A stretch of DNA of 64,000 nt, taken from Candidatus Eisenbacteria bacterium. Lineage in GTDB: Bacteria > Eisenbacteria > RBG-16-71-46 > JAFGJU01. The translations under genes and the position numbers were made by a program. This document shows, piece after piece, positions 1 through 8,390 of the stretch. Location of the stretch: the NCBI GenBank assembly GCA_026388185.1, contig JAPLKG010000008.1, positions 248,001 to 312,000 on the forward strand. The letters run 5' to 3'. Under the pieces are notes generated by a model. That model worked only from the letters and a program-made list of their open reading frames with translations. It was not told where the DNA came from and did not search any database. The first letter of the stretch is position 1; every line of letters begins with the position of its first letter.

Positions 1-249
1 GATGTCGGGGCTGGACGATTTCGTGCAGGTGACGTGCTCTTTTTCGGAAGTAGCCTCGGTGACATTTCACACGTGGCCATCTCGACCGGGGGCTTCTCCT
101 TCGTTCACTCCCGTGGTTGCGTCCGCCAGGGTAGTCTTGAGAAAGGCGAACTGGGTTATTCACATGAGCTTTCAAGGCTTCTGCGTGCCGTGGCCAGACC
201 CCTCGAGGCGGCCAAAAAAGATGTTGACAAAAAAAAGGGGTTACAATAG
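1..249 (+). CDS. NlpC/P60 family cell-wall hydrolase, C-terminal fragment
   Basis: The reading frame is open from the first base and ends at TAG 247-249, so only the C-terminal 82 residues are present. They include FRAGDVLFFG, then ISHVAI and GGFSFVHS. This is the usual GDLVFF...HVGIY...FIHA pattern around the catalytic His of NlpC/P60 papain-like peptidoglycan endopeptidases. The catalytic Cys would lie upstream, outside the window. A Lys-rich tail (AAKKDVDKKKG) closes the protein. The family cleaves peptide stems of peptidoglycan in the periplasm or outside the cell. A promoter for the next gene overlaps the 3' end. Confidence 0.7.
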   Translation, partial: DVGAGRFRAGDVLFFGSSLGDISHVAISTGGFSFVHSRGCVRQGSLEKGELGYSHELSRLLRAVARPLEAAKKDVDKKKGLQ

Positions 250-252
250 AGT
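224..252 (+). promoter_or_regulatory. Sigma70-type promoter for the beta-barrel gene at 487
   Basis: TTGACA at 224-229 is a perfect -35 box. A 17-nt spacer leads to TAGAGT at 247-252 (4 of 6 matches to TATAAT). It overlaps the stop codon of the preceding gene. Transcription would begin near 259, leaving an untranslated leader of about 230 nt before ATG 487. I see no tRNA, clear riboswitch or convincing ORF in that leader. Confidence 0.55.
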
Positions 253-486
253 GTGCCGCCGAGTGCTATAACGCTCTGTTCTGCTTTCCGTTATTCGGGA
301 AGTAGAGCTTTTCTATCGCGACGGCACTCAACAGTTAGACGGATTGAGATGACCGAGCATGAAAGGGGGTGTGGAACAAGAATCTCTAACCTCTTCTCTA
401 TGTGGATAGTCCGGGGTGGTGCCAGAGGGGAGGGCGCAGAGTCCAAAGTCATTTAAGAAAGAGAGTGGAAAAAGGAGGCTTTCTCA

Positions 487-1800
487 ATGCATACCAGAAG
501 AATCTTACTGTTTACGGTGTTGCTTCTGATGACTCCCGTTCTTGCAACGGCTTCTACTGCAAGACTGGAAGGTCTCGGGGTAATTCCGGACTTTGTCGAA
601 GACTACGCCAACATGTTTGCTTATCCTGTTTCGATAGCCAGATACCCAGGCGTAGTGATTGGTGAGCTGGGTGTGTACGGCTCCTATGATCGCGGTTTTG
701 GTGCGACCATGGGGCTCGGGCAGGACTACAAGTACGGTGTGTTTGGCATCATGCTCAGGGAAAACAGCGGCTTTGCTCCCGTTCCTGGGTGGACGGGATC
801 ATACGGCAGCCAGTTTGACCTTCTCTGGGGCATGAACTTCGGCAGGGCTGCTTTCGGCGTCCGCGTTGACAATAGCTCCAGCGAGTTCGGATACAAGGTG
901 GGCGACGACTATAGCTACACGATCAGTCCTCTCTATTTCCTCTATATGTATATGGAGGATATTGTCCCGAGCGATGAGAACAACACGGGAATCACACTCA
1001 GCGCAGGGTTTGACGTTCGCGAGACCGACAAGGTCGAAGCCGCGTTTGAGTACAGGACGCTCAATTTCGAGATAGATGCGAGGAGCGGTGCCTCCCACGA
1101 GAAGATCCAGGACGCCGGGAACGCCTCGTACGGCTTTAGGGGTCGTGGGTTCTTCAACGTCGCCGAGAACATAACTCTCGTTCCCATGGTCGGATACAGC
1201 AAGTATGATTGGGGTTGGGAGATTACGAGTACAGTTCCGGATGATGAGGATTCTGGCGACCAGGCGCTCACTACCATGACTGGCGGCCTGGGCGTGAAGG
1301 TGGACGTAGGCAGCATGTTCATGATCGGTGTGGGATTCTCCCAGACCAAGGCCACGACCGACTTCACATACGCGGAAGCCGCACCGGCTGCAAGCTATCC
1401 CGAGACGTTCGAGTTCACCAGCACCGCGGCCCCGTTCCTGTTCGGCTGTCTCGAGACACCGATAAGGGACTGGTTGACCGTCAGGTTCGGCGCACAGAAG
1501 AAGCTCGTCAACGAGAAAATGACGCTCGAATTCGTGGGACCCGGCTATGAAAAGTGGGATTTCACGACCAAGAACGGCGTGATTCCGTCCGAGTTTCGTA
1601 CCTACGTCTATGAGGACGGCGGCGTGACAATGCCGTACTTCAACGAGCCGTTCACATTCTCGTTGGGCGTCGGATTCAAGTTCGGCAACCTTGACATCGA
1701 TGCCACGATGAACGACTACTATCCGTTCACCGGCATGTACTGGTTGAGTGGCGTTGCGAGCACTCCGTTCTCGAGGATCAGCGCGACCTACCACTACTAG
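487..1800 (+). CDS. Predicted outer-membrane beta-barrel protein
   Basis: Protein of 437 residues starting at ATG 487, with an AAGGAGG ribosome site at 472-478. Residues 1-22 form a signal peptide (positive MHTRR, hydrophobic LLFTVLLLM, cleavage after ATA). The mature part is rich in Gly, Tyr and alternating hydrophobic/polar strands and ends in the aromatic YHY, as expected for a barrel recognised by BamA. No catalytic motif is visible, and I do not recognise a named family. It stands alone between its own promoter and a strong terminator. It could be a porin or a structural barrel. Localisation is inferred from composition. Confidence 0.65.
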   Translation: MHTRRILLFTVLLLMTPVLATASTARLEGLGVIPDFVEDYANMFAYPVSIARYPGVVIGELGVYGSYDRGFGATMGLGQDYKYGVFGIMLRENSGFAPVPGWTGSYGSQFDLLWGMNFGRAAFGVRVDNSSSEFGYKVGDDYSYTISPLYFLYMYMEDIVPSDENNTGITLSAGFDVRETDKVEAAFEYRTLNFEIDARSGASHEKIQDAGNASYGFRGRGFFNVAENITLVPMVGYSKYDWGWEITSTVPDDEDSGDQALTTMTGGLGVKVDVGSMFMIGVGFSQTKATTDFTYAEAAPAASYPETFEFTSTAAPFLFGCLETPIRDWLTVRFGAQKKLVNEKMTLEFVGPGYEKWDFTTKNGVIPSEFRTYVYEDGGVTMPYFNEPFTFSLGVGFKFGNLDIDATMNDYYPFTGMYWLSGVASTPFSRISATYHY

Positions 1801-1835
1801 AAGATTCGCTGAGGCTCTTTGAGCCGCAGAGTGGG

Positions 1836-1866
1836 AAGGGGGAGCAGCGAAAACTGCTCCCCCTTT
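1836..1866 (+). terminator. Rho-independent terminator after the beta-barrel gene
   Basis: A perfect 12-bp stem (1836-1847 pairing with 1854-1865) made of AAGGGGGAGCAG and its complement, with a 6-nt loop CGAAAA, ends in TTT. The stem lies 36 nt after the stop codon. It also overlaps the longer possible start of the next ORF (GTG 1819), which argues for the downstream ATG 1903. Confidence 0.85.
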
Positions 1867-1902
1867 GTATTCCCTGTCCAGCAAGCCCTTCCAGGTAGAC
1901 TC

Positions 1903-3165
1903 ATGTACTACTTCTATTTTCTGCCGGTCGGTACCGAGATCAGGCTACGCAAGGTTCCTCTCGTGACGCTGGCTCTCTTGGGGGGTAACGTTGCCGTCTT
2001 TGTCGCCCTCCGCCTTCTTGGTACGGATAGCCGCTTCCTCCTGCGGCTCGCCTTTGTCCCGGCACGTTTTGAGATCCATGCGCTGTTCACTTCGTGTTTC
2101 GTCCACCTGGATTACCTACACATAATTCCGAACCTCTTGTACTTGTGGATATTCGGCTCCGTCCTGGAGGATCGCATGGGACGGCTCCACTACCTCGGGG
2201 CCTATCTGGTGTGCGGCGCGCTTTCCATGATGGCCCAGGCCGTCGCCGTAGCGAATCTCGTGCCCCAAAATTTGACATTCCCTATCATCGGTGCCTCGGG
2301 CGCCATCTCGGGACTTCTCGGCCTGTTCCTTGTGAGGTTCTACTACGCTCGCATAAAGGTGGCGTCGCTGACCCTTCTCTTCTTCCAGGGAGTCTACCGC
2401 GCCTCAATCTCCAGGCTCAACGCCGGAGGGGCAATGCTATTGTGGATTCTCATCCAGCTTGCCTACGGTCTGTCTTCCTCTTCGAATCCGGTTTCCACGA
2501 CCGCTTACTGGTCGCATGTGTCGGGCTTTCTGTTCGGTCTTCTCCTGGGCATCACCGGCGGACTCGGGAAGGAGGCGAGCCTGGAGAGGAAGCTTCTCAA
2601 GGGCAGGAGGTACTTCGAGGAGGGCAAGTGGTTTGCCGCAATGGGCGAGTTGATAGAGTTCCTGCAAACGAGGCCCCTTGATGCCGAAGCGAGGGCACTT
2701 CTCGCGAGGACGTTCTTGCTGACTGGGCAGAGGACCAAGGCAGTGGCCGAATATTCAAAGGCCGTCGTCGGTGAACTCAGCGCCGGCGGCTTCAGAGTCG
2801 CGGCGGAACTCTACGAGGAAATGAAGAGGGTCTCCGACGAGGCGAAGCTTCCTTCGTCTTTTCAGTTGTTGATGGCCAGGCACCTCGAGGAGAGCAATCG
2901 TCTTGACCTGTCTGCGGAAGCCTACGCCACGTTTGGCGGCGCGAACCCGGGAATGGACAAGGCGCCGGCCTCGCTGCTGAAGGCGGCAGGAATCTACGCA
3001 ACCAAACTCAATGACCTCGACAAAGCAGGTGAACTTTACCAGAGAGTGAGAGGTCTATATCCGCAGACCCGCTGGGCTCAGATTGCAAGGAAAAAACTGG
3101 CAGAGATAGGGAGAATCGCGGCCAGGAGAAGCGCCTTCCCACAGAACGGCTTCGTCTCATCTTGA
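1903..3165 (+). CDS. Rhomboid family intramembrane serine protease with TPR-like C-terminus
   Basis: Protein of 420 residues from ATG 1903; the upstream GTG at 1819 is rejected because it would translate through the terminator. Residues 1-225 are a six-helix rhomboid core. The HIIPNLLYLWIFG segment lies in TM2, the catalytic serine S132 is in GASGAISG, and the catalytic histidine H205 is in WSHVSGFLFG. Rhomboids cut transmembrane substrates within the bilayer. Residues from about 235 to 410 are soluble helical repeats (for example ALLARTFLLTGQRTKAVAEYSKAV split into pairs) that resemble TPRs and may bind partners or substrates. No strong ribosome site is visible. Substrate unknown. Confidence 0.85.
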   Translation: MYYFYFLPVGTEIRLRKVPLVTLALLGGNVAVFVALRLLGTDSRFLLRLAFVPARFEIHALFTSCFVHLDYLHIIPNLLYLWIFGSVLEDRMGRLHYLGAYLVCGALSMMAQAVAVANLVPQNLTFPIIGASGAISGLLGLFLVRFYYARIKVASLTLLFFQGVYRASISRLNAGGAMLLWILIQLAYGLSSSSNPVSTTAYWSHVSGFLFGLLLGITGGLGKEASLERKLLKGRRYFEEGKWFAAMGELIEFLQTRPLDAEARALLARTFLLTGQRTKAVAEYSKAVVGELSAGGFRVAAELYEEMKRVSDEAKLPSSFQLLMARHLEESNRLDLSAEAYATFGGANPGMDKAPASLLKAAGIYATKLNDLDKAGELYQRVRGLYPQTRWAQIARKKLAEIGRIAARRSAFPQNGFVSS

Positions 3166-3250
3166 AGTCTAGACCTGCCCGGCGTTTTTCGGTAGGCGGC
3201 CGGGCGCACGTCGCACGGGCGAAAATGCCCTCATGGAGCCGCGGAGGCTC

Positions 3251-3784
3251 TTACTCGGAGACTTGCGTCCCTGAAAGACATTCAGACTGCGCGATTTGCC
3301 TATTCCTCGTCGCAACATCAACCATCTGCACGTTGAATTCCAGGAATGGCTTCACCTGCACTCTCGGGATGCAAGGAGAAATCAGGTGTGAAGCAAGAGA
3401 GGCCTTACTCTCATGAAGCACGACGGTTTTTGATACCCACTCGGTCCCCGGCGCCACGTACCAAAGCATGATGGTCTTGTCCTTGCCGATGTCGATGATG
3501 TACTTCATGTTGTAGGCGCCGACCCCGTCGGTCTGAGTAGAGGCAACGACGACGCCCTCGATGGACAGCTTGACCATCACGTCCTTGAGCGGTTTCTGGT
3601 TCTGGTCCCTCACCGCGCCGCTTATTGAAGTCTCGCCTTGAACCGTACGGACCAACTCGGGCGGTCCTGGCTGCTTCTTGTCCTCTGGAGGCCTCGGCGG
3701 GCCAGCGGGCGGGATAGCAGATGCAGTCCACGTCATAGTAAGGGCAAGCGCGACTGCTACGAAGGTCACACACAGCTTTTTCAT
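3251..3784 (-). CDS. Small secreted protein with carboxypeptidase-regulatory-like fold
   Basis: Only minus-strand gene in the window, 177 residues. The start is set by a perfect AAGGAGGT site (3792-3799, minus strand) eight bases before ATG at 3784. Residues 1-24 are a signal peptide (MKKLCVTF...ASA). A Pro-rich linker follows (PPAGPPRPPEDKK), then about 75 residues beginning ISGAVRDQNQKPLKDVMVKL. This looks like a CarboxypepD_reg/CnaB-type beta-sandwich (G.V.D....P..gv.V.l). The last 50 residues have two Cys and no motif I recognise. It is likely exported and structural or adhesive. Transcribed divergently from mreB. Confidence 0.6.
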   Translation of the reverse strand: MKKLCVTFVAVALALTMTWTASAIPPAGPPRPPEDKKQPGPPELVRTVQGETSISGAVRDQNQKPLKDVMVKLSIEGVVVASTQTDGVGAYNMKYIIDIGKDKTIMLWYVAPGTEWVSKTVVLHESKASLASHLISPCIPRVQVKPFLEFNVQMVDVATRNRQIAQSECLSGTQVSE

Positions 3785-3828
3785 TAGAACTACCTCCTTC
3801 AAACAGGTAGCCTCGCAACGCCGAGTCG

Positions 3829-3857
3829 AACCTATCAATCCGCGGAGTCAATGTCAA
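3829..3857 (-). promoter_or_regulatory. Promoter for the secreted-protein gene
   Basis: Read on the minus strand: TTGACA (3857-3852), 17-nt spacer, TAGGTT (3834-3829), preceded by TG one base upstream as in extended -10 promoters. The -10 matches only 3 of 6, but the perfect -35, the spacing and the position 45 nt before the ATG support it. Confidence 0.45.
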
Positions 3858-3951
3858 GGATAATGGGTGTGCCTCGGGAGCGGCCGGAACAGAACGCCGC
3901 GAGATTGCCACGATTCTCGGTTCGCTCCTCCTCGTCCTTTTCACAAAAGAA

Positions 3952-3980
3952 TTGATTAGGTTTGGGACTTTTGGTAAATT
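3952..3980 (+). promoter_or_regulatory. Candidate promoter of the mre operon
   Basis: TTGATT at 3952-3957, 17-nt spacer, TAAATT at 3975-3980, with TGG just upstream of the -10 (extended -10). Each box matches 4 of 6. It lies 70 nt before mreB ATG 4051 in the divergent gap. No competing signal is better placed. Confidence 0.45.
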
Positions 3981-4050
3981 AGGACATGATCTTTTTGCGG
4001 GCCCTGAGGCTTGGGCAGTCCCCGAGGTCTCAAATGAGAAGGGATTCAAC

Positions 4051-5088
4051 ATGTTTTTCTTAAGGAAGCTCAGATTTCTTTCCAACGACATTGCCATCGA
4101 TCTGGGCACTGCCAACACTCTTGTCTACTTGAAGGGAGAGGGCATCGTTCTCAACGAGCCGTCGGTCGTGGCGGTTGACAAGGGGACGGGTGAAGTGCTG
4201 GCAGTGGGAGCCAAGGCGAAGGAGATGCTCGGCCGGACGCCGGACAGGATCGTTGCCGTCAGACCTCTGAAGGATGGCGTGATCGCCGACTTTGAGAAAA
4301 CCGAAGACCTCCTCAGAGAATTCATAAAGCAGGTGCTCAAGAACTGGCGTCTGATGAGACCCAGGATAATGATATGCGTGCCTTCCGGCATAACTGAAGT
4401 CGAGAGACGGGCAGTGGAGGACTCCGCGCTCAGAGCCGGAGCCAGGGAAGTATTCCTTGTGAAGGAACCCATTGCCGCGGCAATCGGCGTGGGGTTGCCG
4501 GTGGACAGACCAACCGGCAACATGATAATCGACATAGGAGGAGGCACTACCGAGATCGCCGTCATGGCCCTGGATGACATAGTGAGCCACGTTTCCATTC
4601 GCATAGCGGGCGACGAGATGGATGACGCAATAGTGCAACACGTCAAGAAAGCGCACAATCTTCTGATAGGAGAACAGACCGCCGAACAGGTCAAGATTCG
4701 CATCGGTTCCGCCTTCAGGCTCGAGAAAGAAGAGGAAATGGAAATCAAGGGTCGTGATCTCGTGGGCGGTATTCCGAAGACAGTCAAGATAACTTCGGTG
4801 GAAGTGCGCGAAGCTCTTCAAGAGCCAATCGGCCAGATTGTTGATGCGCTCAAGCTGTCTCTGGAAAAGACGCCGCCCGAGCTCGCTTCAGACATTGTCG
4901 ACAGAGGAATAGTCATGACGGGTGGCAGCTCCCTGTTGAGAGGATTGGACGCGCTGTTGAGGGAGCACACCAACCTTCACATTGAGGTCTCCGACGAACC
5001 GTTGACTTGTGTGGTGCTGGGCACGGGCAAAATACTGGACAATCCTAAGAAGTACCGTAACGTGATAATGAAGGGCGAGAGTCATTGA
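4051..5088 (+). CDS. mreB: Rod-shape-determining protein MreB
   Basis: Protein of 345 residues, the usual MreB length. The actin-fold phosphate-1 motif DLGTANTLVY is at about residues 16-25 and phosphate-2 IDIGGGTTEI near 160. An amphipathic N-terminus (MFFLRKLRFL) fits membrane binding. MreB forms ATP-dependent filaments under the inner membrane that position the elongasome. ATG 4051 is chosen over an upstream frame extension because AAGGGA precedes it and the protein then begins as MreB normally does. First gene of mreB-mreC-mreD-mrdA-rodA; mreC begins 8 nt after the stop. Confidence 0.95.
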   Translation: MFFLRKLRFLSNDIAIDLGTANTLVYLKGEGIVLNEPSVVAVDKGTGEVLAVGAKAKEMLGRTPDRIVAVRPLKDGVIADFEKTEDLLREFIKQVLKNWRLMRPRIMICVPSGITEVERRAVEDSALRAGAREVFLVKEPIAAAIGVGLPVDRPTGNMIIDIGGGTTEIAVMALDDIVSHVSIRIAGDEMDDAIVQHVKKAHNLLIGEQTAEQVKIRIGSAFRLEKEEEMEIKGRDLVGGIPKTVKITSVEVREALQEPIGQIVDALKLSLEKTPPELASDIVDRGIVMTGGSSLLRGLDALLREHTNLHIEVSDEPLTCVVLGTGKILDNPKKYRNVIMKGESH

Positions 5089-5095
5089 TCGTGCC

Positions 5096-5950
5096 ATGCA
5101 CAAGATTGAAGATTTCCTCGCCGCCTCCCTCCGTGACAGGTCCTTGCAGGCCCTACTGATCTGCATCGTAATCTCCGTTGTCTTGATGACGAAGTACCAG
5201 GGCGATCCCTGGCTTTCTACTCCCAGAGCAAACATCGACAGGACAGTCGGGCAGCTCACAGGCCAGGTAGGCTGGTTTGCACGGTCGATCTGGCTCGCCG
5301 AGGAGTATCGGGTTCTGTATTCCCAGATCGCAGATCGCACTTTTGAGCTCGAAAGACTTGAGGGACTGAAACGAGAAAACGAACGACTTCGCGCGGAACT
5401 CGGCTTCAGTCCCAGAAGCGAATGGGAGTTTCTGCACGCCGAAGTGGTCGGGAAGGAAACCGACAAACTGGGTGCGGTGATTCTTGTCAACCAAGGTTCT
5501 CTGGCGGGAGTCGGGAAAGGGTGGATCGCTTACTCTCCGCAGGGCCTCGTGGGCAAAGTGGAAGGCGTGGGGGAAGAGTTTTCGAGAGTTCAGCTCATTA
5601 CGAATTACAACTCCCCCGTGAGCGTGAGAATCGACAGAAATGAAGTGGAAGCAGTCGTCGAGTGGAATCCCTCTTTGCCGAATCGACTTGTCATGCGGTT
5701 TGTTCAACCCGAGACCGACGTCAAGATCGGCGACGTCGTGATTTCTTCGGGGTTGGGTGGCGTGTACCCGGCAGGTCTGAGAATCGGGAGAGTCTCCAAA
5801 GTGACGCTGGAAAAGGGACGCTGGGAGCTCTACGTAGAGGTGAAACCGTTCGCTGATTTCTCTCGCCTGGTGGAAGTTCTTCTCATAGCACCGGAAAGAA
5901 TAAAGGTCAAGATGCGCGAGAGCGGGCTTTTCAATCCGACAATTGATTGA
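5096..5950 (+). CDS. mreC: Rod-shape-determining protein MreC
   Basis: Protein of 284 residues. A single membrane helix at about residues 15-35 (LQALLICIVISVVLM) is followed by a coiled coil (ELERLEGLKRENERLRAEL) and the periplasmic double beta-barrel (VSVRIDRNEVEAVVEW, GDVVISSGLGGVYPAGL). MreC bridges MreB filaments and periplasmic PBP2. Gene order and spacing match the conserved mre operon. The start ATG 5096 lacks a strong ribosome site and may be translationally coupled to mreB. Confidence 0.92.
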   Translation: MHKIEDFLAASLRDRSLQALLICIVISVVLMTKYQGDPWLSTPRANIDRTVGQLTGQVGWFARSIWLAEEYRVLYSQIADRTFELERLEGLKRENERLRAELGFSPRSEWEFLHAEVVGKETDKLGAVILVNQGSLAGVGKGWIAYSPQGLVGKVEGVGEEFSRVQLITNYNSPVSVRIDRNEVEAVVEWNPSLPNRLVMRFVQPETDVKIGDVVISSGLGGVYPAGLRIGRVSKVTLEKGRWELYVEVKPFADFSRLVEVLLIAPERIKVKMRESGLFNPTID

Positions 5951-6007
5951 AACATGTGAAATCGAATTGCGAATCCAACGATCGACGAGACGCAGGGAGC
6001 GCATTGA

Positions 6008-6553
6008 TTGAAAAAGGACAACTTCTCAGATATCGCCTACGAGATCGTATATCTGGTGGTTGCATTTCTTCTGCAGGGTTCGATCGTCGGCTTCGCGGCG
6101 ATCGGACCGGTGCGGCCCGATCTCCTTCTGGGTTCCGTCACATACATCGCGCTCCGCAAAGGACCGTTTCATGCAACCGTCGCAGGTTTCCTGGTGGGTC
6201 TCTTTCAGGATCTCAGCTTCGGCGGCGGGCTCGGTTTGAATTCCTTCTGCAAATCAGTGATCGGTTTTGCGGCGGGTCGCGTCTCCTCGGGTTTGTACAA
6301 GGAAAGATATTGGACTCAGGTCGTCGTAATCACCTGCTCCGTTGTGGTTCACGATCTCATCTACTTTGCCATACTTCATCCCGGCAACATAAGAGAACTG
6401 GCTTTCAGCATCCTGAGAGTCTCGATCGGGTCGGCCGTCTACACCGCCTTGGTGTGTTCCGGCTATGACTACCTGATGCAGCGGATTTTTTCCCGCAAAG
6501 AGACGGTCGTACGTGAGACACCAGTCGTTCCTCCCGAGCAGCAAGCATTCTAG
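6008..6553 (+). CDS. mreD: Rod-shape-determining protein MreD
   Basis: Protein of 181 residues with five or so hydrophobic helices and the charged PDLLLGSVTYIALRKGP segment typical of MreD near residues 36-52. TTG 6008 is preceded by AGGGAG (5994-5999) at 8-nt spacing. MreD is an inner-membrane partner of MreC. The family is poorly conserved in sequence; the call rests on length, topology and its place between mreC and mrdA. The last 41 bases overlap the start of mrdA. Confidence 0.85.
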   Translation: MKKDNFSDIAYEIVYLVVAFLLQGSIVGFAAIGPVRPDLLLGSVTYIALRKGPFHATVAGFLVGLFQDLSFGGGLGLNSFCKSVIGFAAGRVSSGLYKERYWTQVVVITCSVVVHDLIYFAILHPGNIRELAFSILRVSIGSAVYTALVCSGYDYLMQRIFSRKETVVRETPVVPPEQQAF

Positions 6554-8390
6554 GGCGCGAGTACTCCAGACGATAGCGATCGTTTTGCTCGCCGTCATTG
6601 TCGGCAGGCTGTTTTATTTTCAGGTCTGGCACGGCAAGGCCTACGCTGAACAAGCAAGAAACAACAGAGTCAGACTCGAGATGTTGCCTCGCATACGCGG
6701 GAGAGTCCTTGACAGGAACGGGAAGGTCGTTGTCGAGAACACGATGTCGTATTGTCTGCTCTTCGATCCCTTCGAGAAGGAATTCGTGTCCAAGAAGATC
6801 CAGGTGGACGAAGTGCTCAGGAGCATCTCCAACCTCCTTGCGACGGACGGCGTAGACGAATGGAACGCCTTGGTGCAGAAGGGTAAGGAGACTCCGTTCA
6901 GACCAGTGACACTTCTTCACAATCTCGACATTGCACAGATCTCGATCCTGGAAGAACACCGCGAGGAGCTTCCTGGCACCAGGATTGAAGCGCGGCCCAG
7001 GCGCTCTTATGAATACGGGGAGCTTGCATGTCATCTCGTCGGTTACATGTCTGAGGTGACGAAAGAGGAGATCAGGACCTGCGTCGAGGACGTCTACCAG
7101 CCCGGAGACATGGTGGGAAGGGTGGGCGTGGAAGGCAGGGAAGAAGAGGATTTGAGGGGCAGGAACGGAAAGGAATACGTTGAGGTTGATGCACGCGGCC
7201 GACGTGTGGAGCCCACTCCTGACAGGCCACCACTCCCGCCGCAAGAGCTTCCTTCGGCAGGAATGGACCTCGTCCTCACGCTTGACGTGGAACTTCAGAA
7301 GGTCGCAGAGGAAGCACTGGGTGAGGGCAGAACCGGTGCGATTGTCGTGATCGACCCCAGAGATGGGGCCATCCTGGCGATGGTGAGCAAACCCGGGTTC
7401 GATCCCAACGTCTTCTCGGTCGGCCTTTCCTCTCAGGACTGGGAGAAGCTGAACTCGGACCCCGAGCACCCATTACTCAACAGAGTGACGCAGGCTCTCT
7501 ATCCACCCGGTTCAACGATGAAACTCCTGACCGCAGCCGCGGCTCTGGAGGAGGGTGTCGCAGTGCGTGACACCCAATTGGAGCCCTGCACAGGTTCCTA
7601 CAGGTTCGGCAGAAGGAGCTTCGGATGCTGGAGACAGGGAGGTCACGGAAAACTAACTTTCTTTGAAGCCATCGAAGCGTCGTGCGACGTCTATTTTTAC
7701 CAGCTCGGCCTCCGCTTGGGCATAGACAAGCTCGCGCGTTATGCAAACAGATTCGGTCTCAACCAGCGTACGGGAATCAAGCTCGCAGGCGAAAAATCGG
7801 GCTTTTACCCAAATACCCAGTGGTACGACCAGAGATACGGGAAGAGAAAATGGGGGAAGGGGGTCCTTCTCAATCTTTCCATCGGACAGGGTGAGATTCT
7901 TGTGACTCCGATTGGGCTTGCCAGTTTATGTGCGGCCGTCGCCAACGGTGGCTACCTCTATGAACCTTACGTCGTTGCCGCCAGGCGTCCCTACGGGAGT
8001 GGGAATGTCTCCTCGACCAGGCCCCTTCGCAAGAAGCCCAGATCGCTCGCCGGACTGTCCAAGAACACGACGGCAATTCTCAAGGAGGCGATGGAGGCGG
8101 TAGTGTCCGGGCCCACCGGGACTGGCAGAATGGCCGCGGTGCAAGGCGTTCGTGTTGCAGGCAAGACGGGTACCGCACAGAACCCACACGGCGGGGACCA
8201 CGCCCTCTTCGTAGGATTCGCTCCGGTCGACAACCCGGAAATAGCGTTTGCAATTGTTGTGGAGAATGCCGGTCACGGCGGCTCGGTCGCCGCTCCAATT
8301 GCGAGAGAGATTGTCAGATTCTATTTCTATGGCCCCGACACGTTGAAGGCAGCTTCTCCGAGTGTGGAGGACACCCTTGCGACTGAGTGA
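6513..8390 (+). CDS. mrdA: Penicillin-binding protein 2 (elongasome transpeptidase)
   Basis: Protein of 625 residues. An N-terminal membrane anchor (about 18-36) is followed by the PBP dimerisation domain with RGRVLDRNG near 60. The transpeptidase domain carries S334 in STMK, S390 in SCD (a variant of SxN with Asp in third place, as in other PBP2s) and K551 in KTGTAQ. It cross-links peptidoglycan during side-wall growth together with RodA. GTG 6513 lies within the end of mreD and the 3' end overlaps rodA by 29 nt, so all five shape genes are probably co-translated. Confidence 0.94.
   Translation: MRHQSFLPSSKHSRARVLQTIAIVLLAVIVGRLFYFQVWHGKAYAEQARNNRVRLEMLPRIRGRVLDRNGKVVVENTMSYCLLFDPFEKEFVSKKIQVDEVLRSISNLLATDGVDEWNALVQKGKETPFRPVTLLHNLDIAQISILEEHREELPGTRIEARPRRSYEYGELACHLVGYMSEVTKEEIRTCVEDVYQPGDMVGRVGVEGREEEDLRGRNGKEYVEVDARGRRVEPTPDRPPLPPQELPSAGMDLVLTLDVELQKVAEEALGEGRTGAIVVIDPRDGAILAMVSKPGFDPNVFSVGLSSQDWEKLNSDPEHPLLNRVTQALYPPGSTMKLLTAAAALEEGVAVRDTQLEPCTGSYRFGRRSFGCWRQGGHGKLTFFEAIEASCDVYFYQLGLRLGIDKLARYANRFGLNQRTGIKLAGEKSGFYPNTQWYDQRYGKRKWGKGVLLNLSIGQGEILVTPIGLASLCAAVANGGYLYEPYVVAARRPYGSGNVSSTRPLRKKPRSLAGLSKNTTAILKEAMEAVVSGPTGTGRMAAVQGVRVAGKTGTAQNPHGGDHALFVGFAPVDNPEIAFAIVVENAGHGGSVAAPIAREIVRFYFYGPDTLKAASPSVEDTLATE

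Noticed and set aside
224-247. TTGACA with TACAAT as -10
   Set aside because: The spacer would be 12 nt; TAGAGT at 17 nt is preferred.
253-456. 67-codon open frame in the leader before the gene at 487
   Set aside because: No ribosome site, atypical composition, no recognisable motif; likely chance.
799-1884. 361-codon minus-strand frame opposite the first barrel gene
   Set aside because: It mirrors the + strand gene, begins beyond the terminator and has no family features; a GC-bias shadow.
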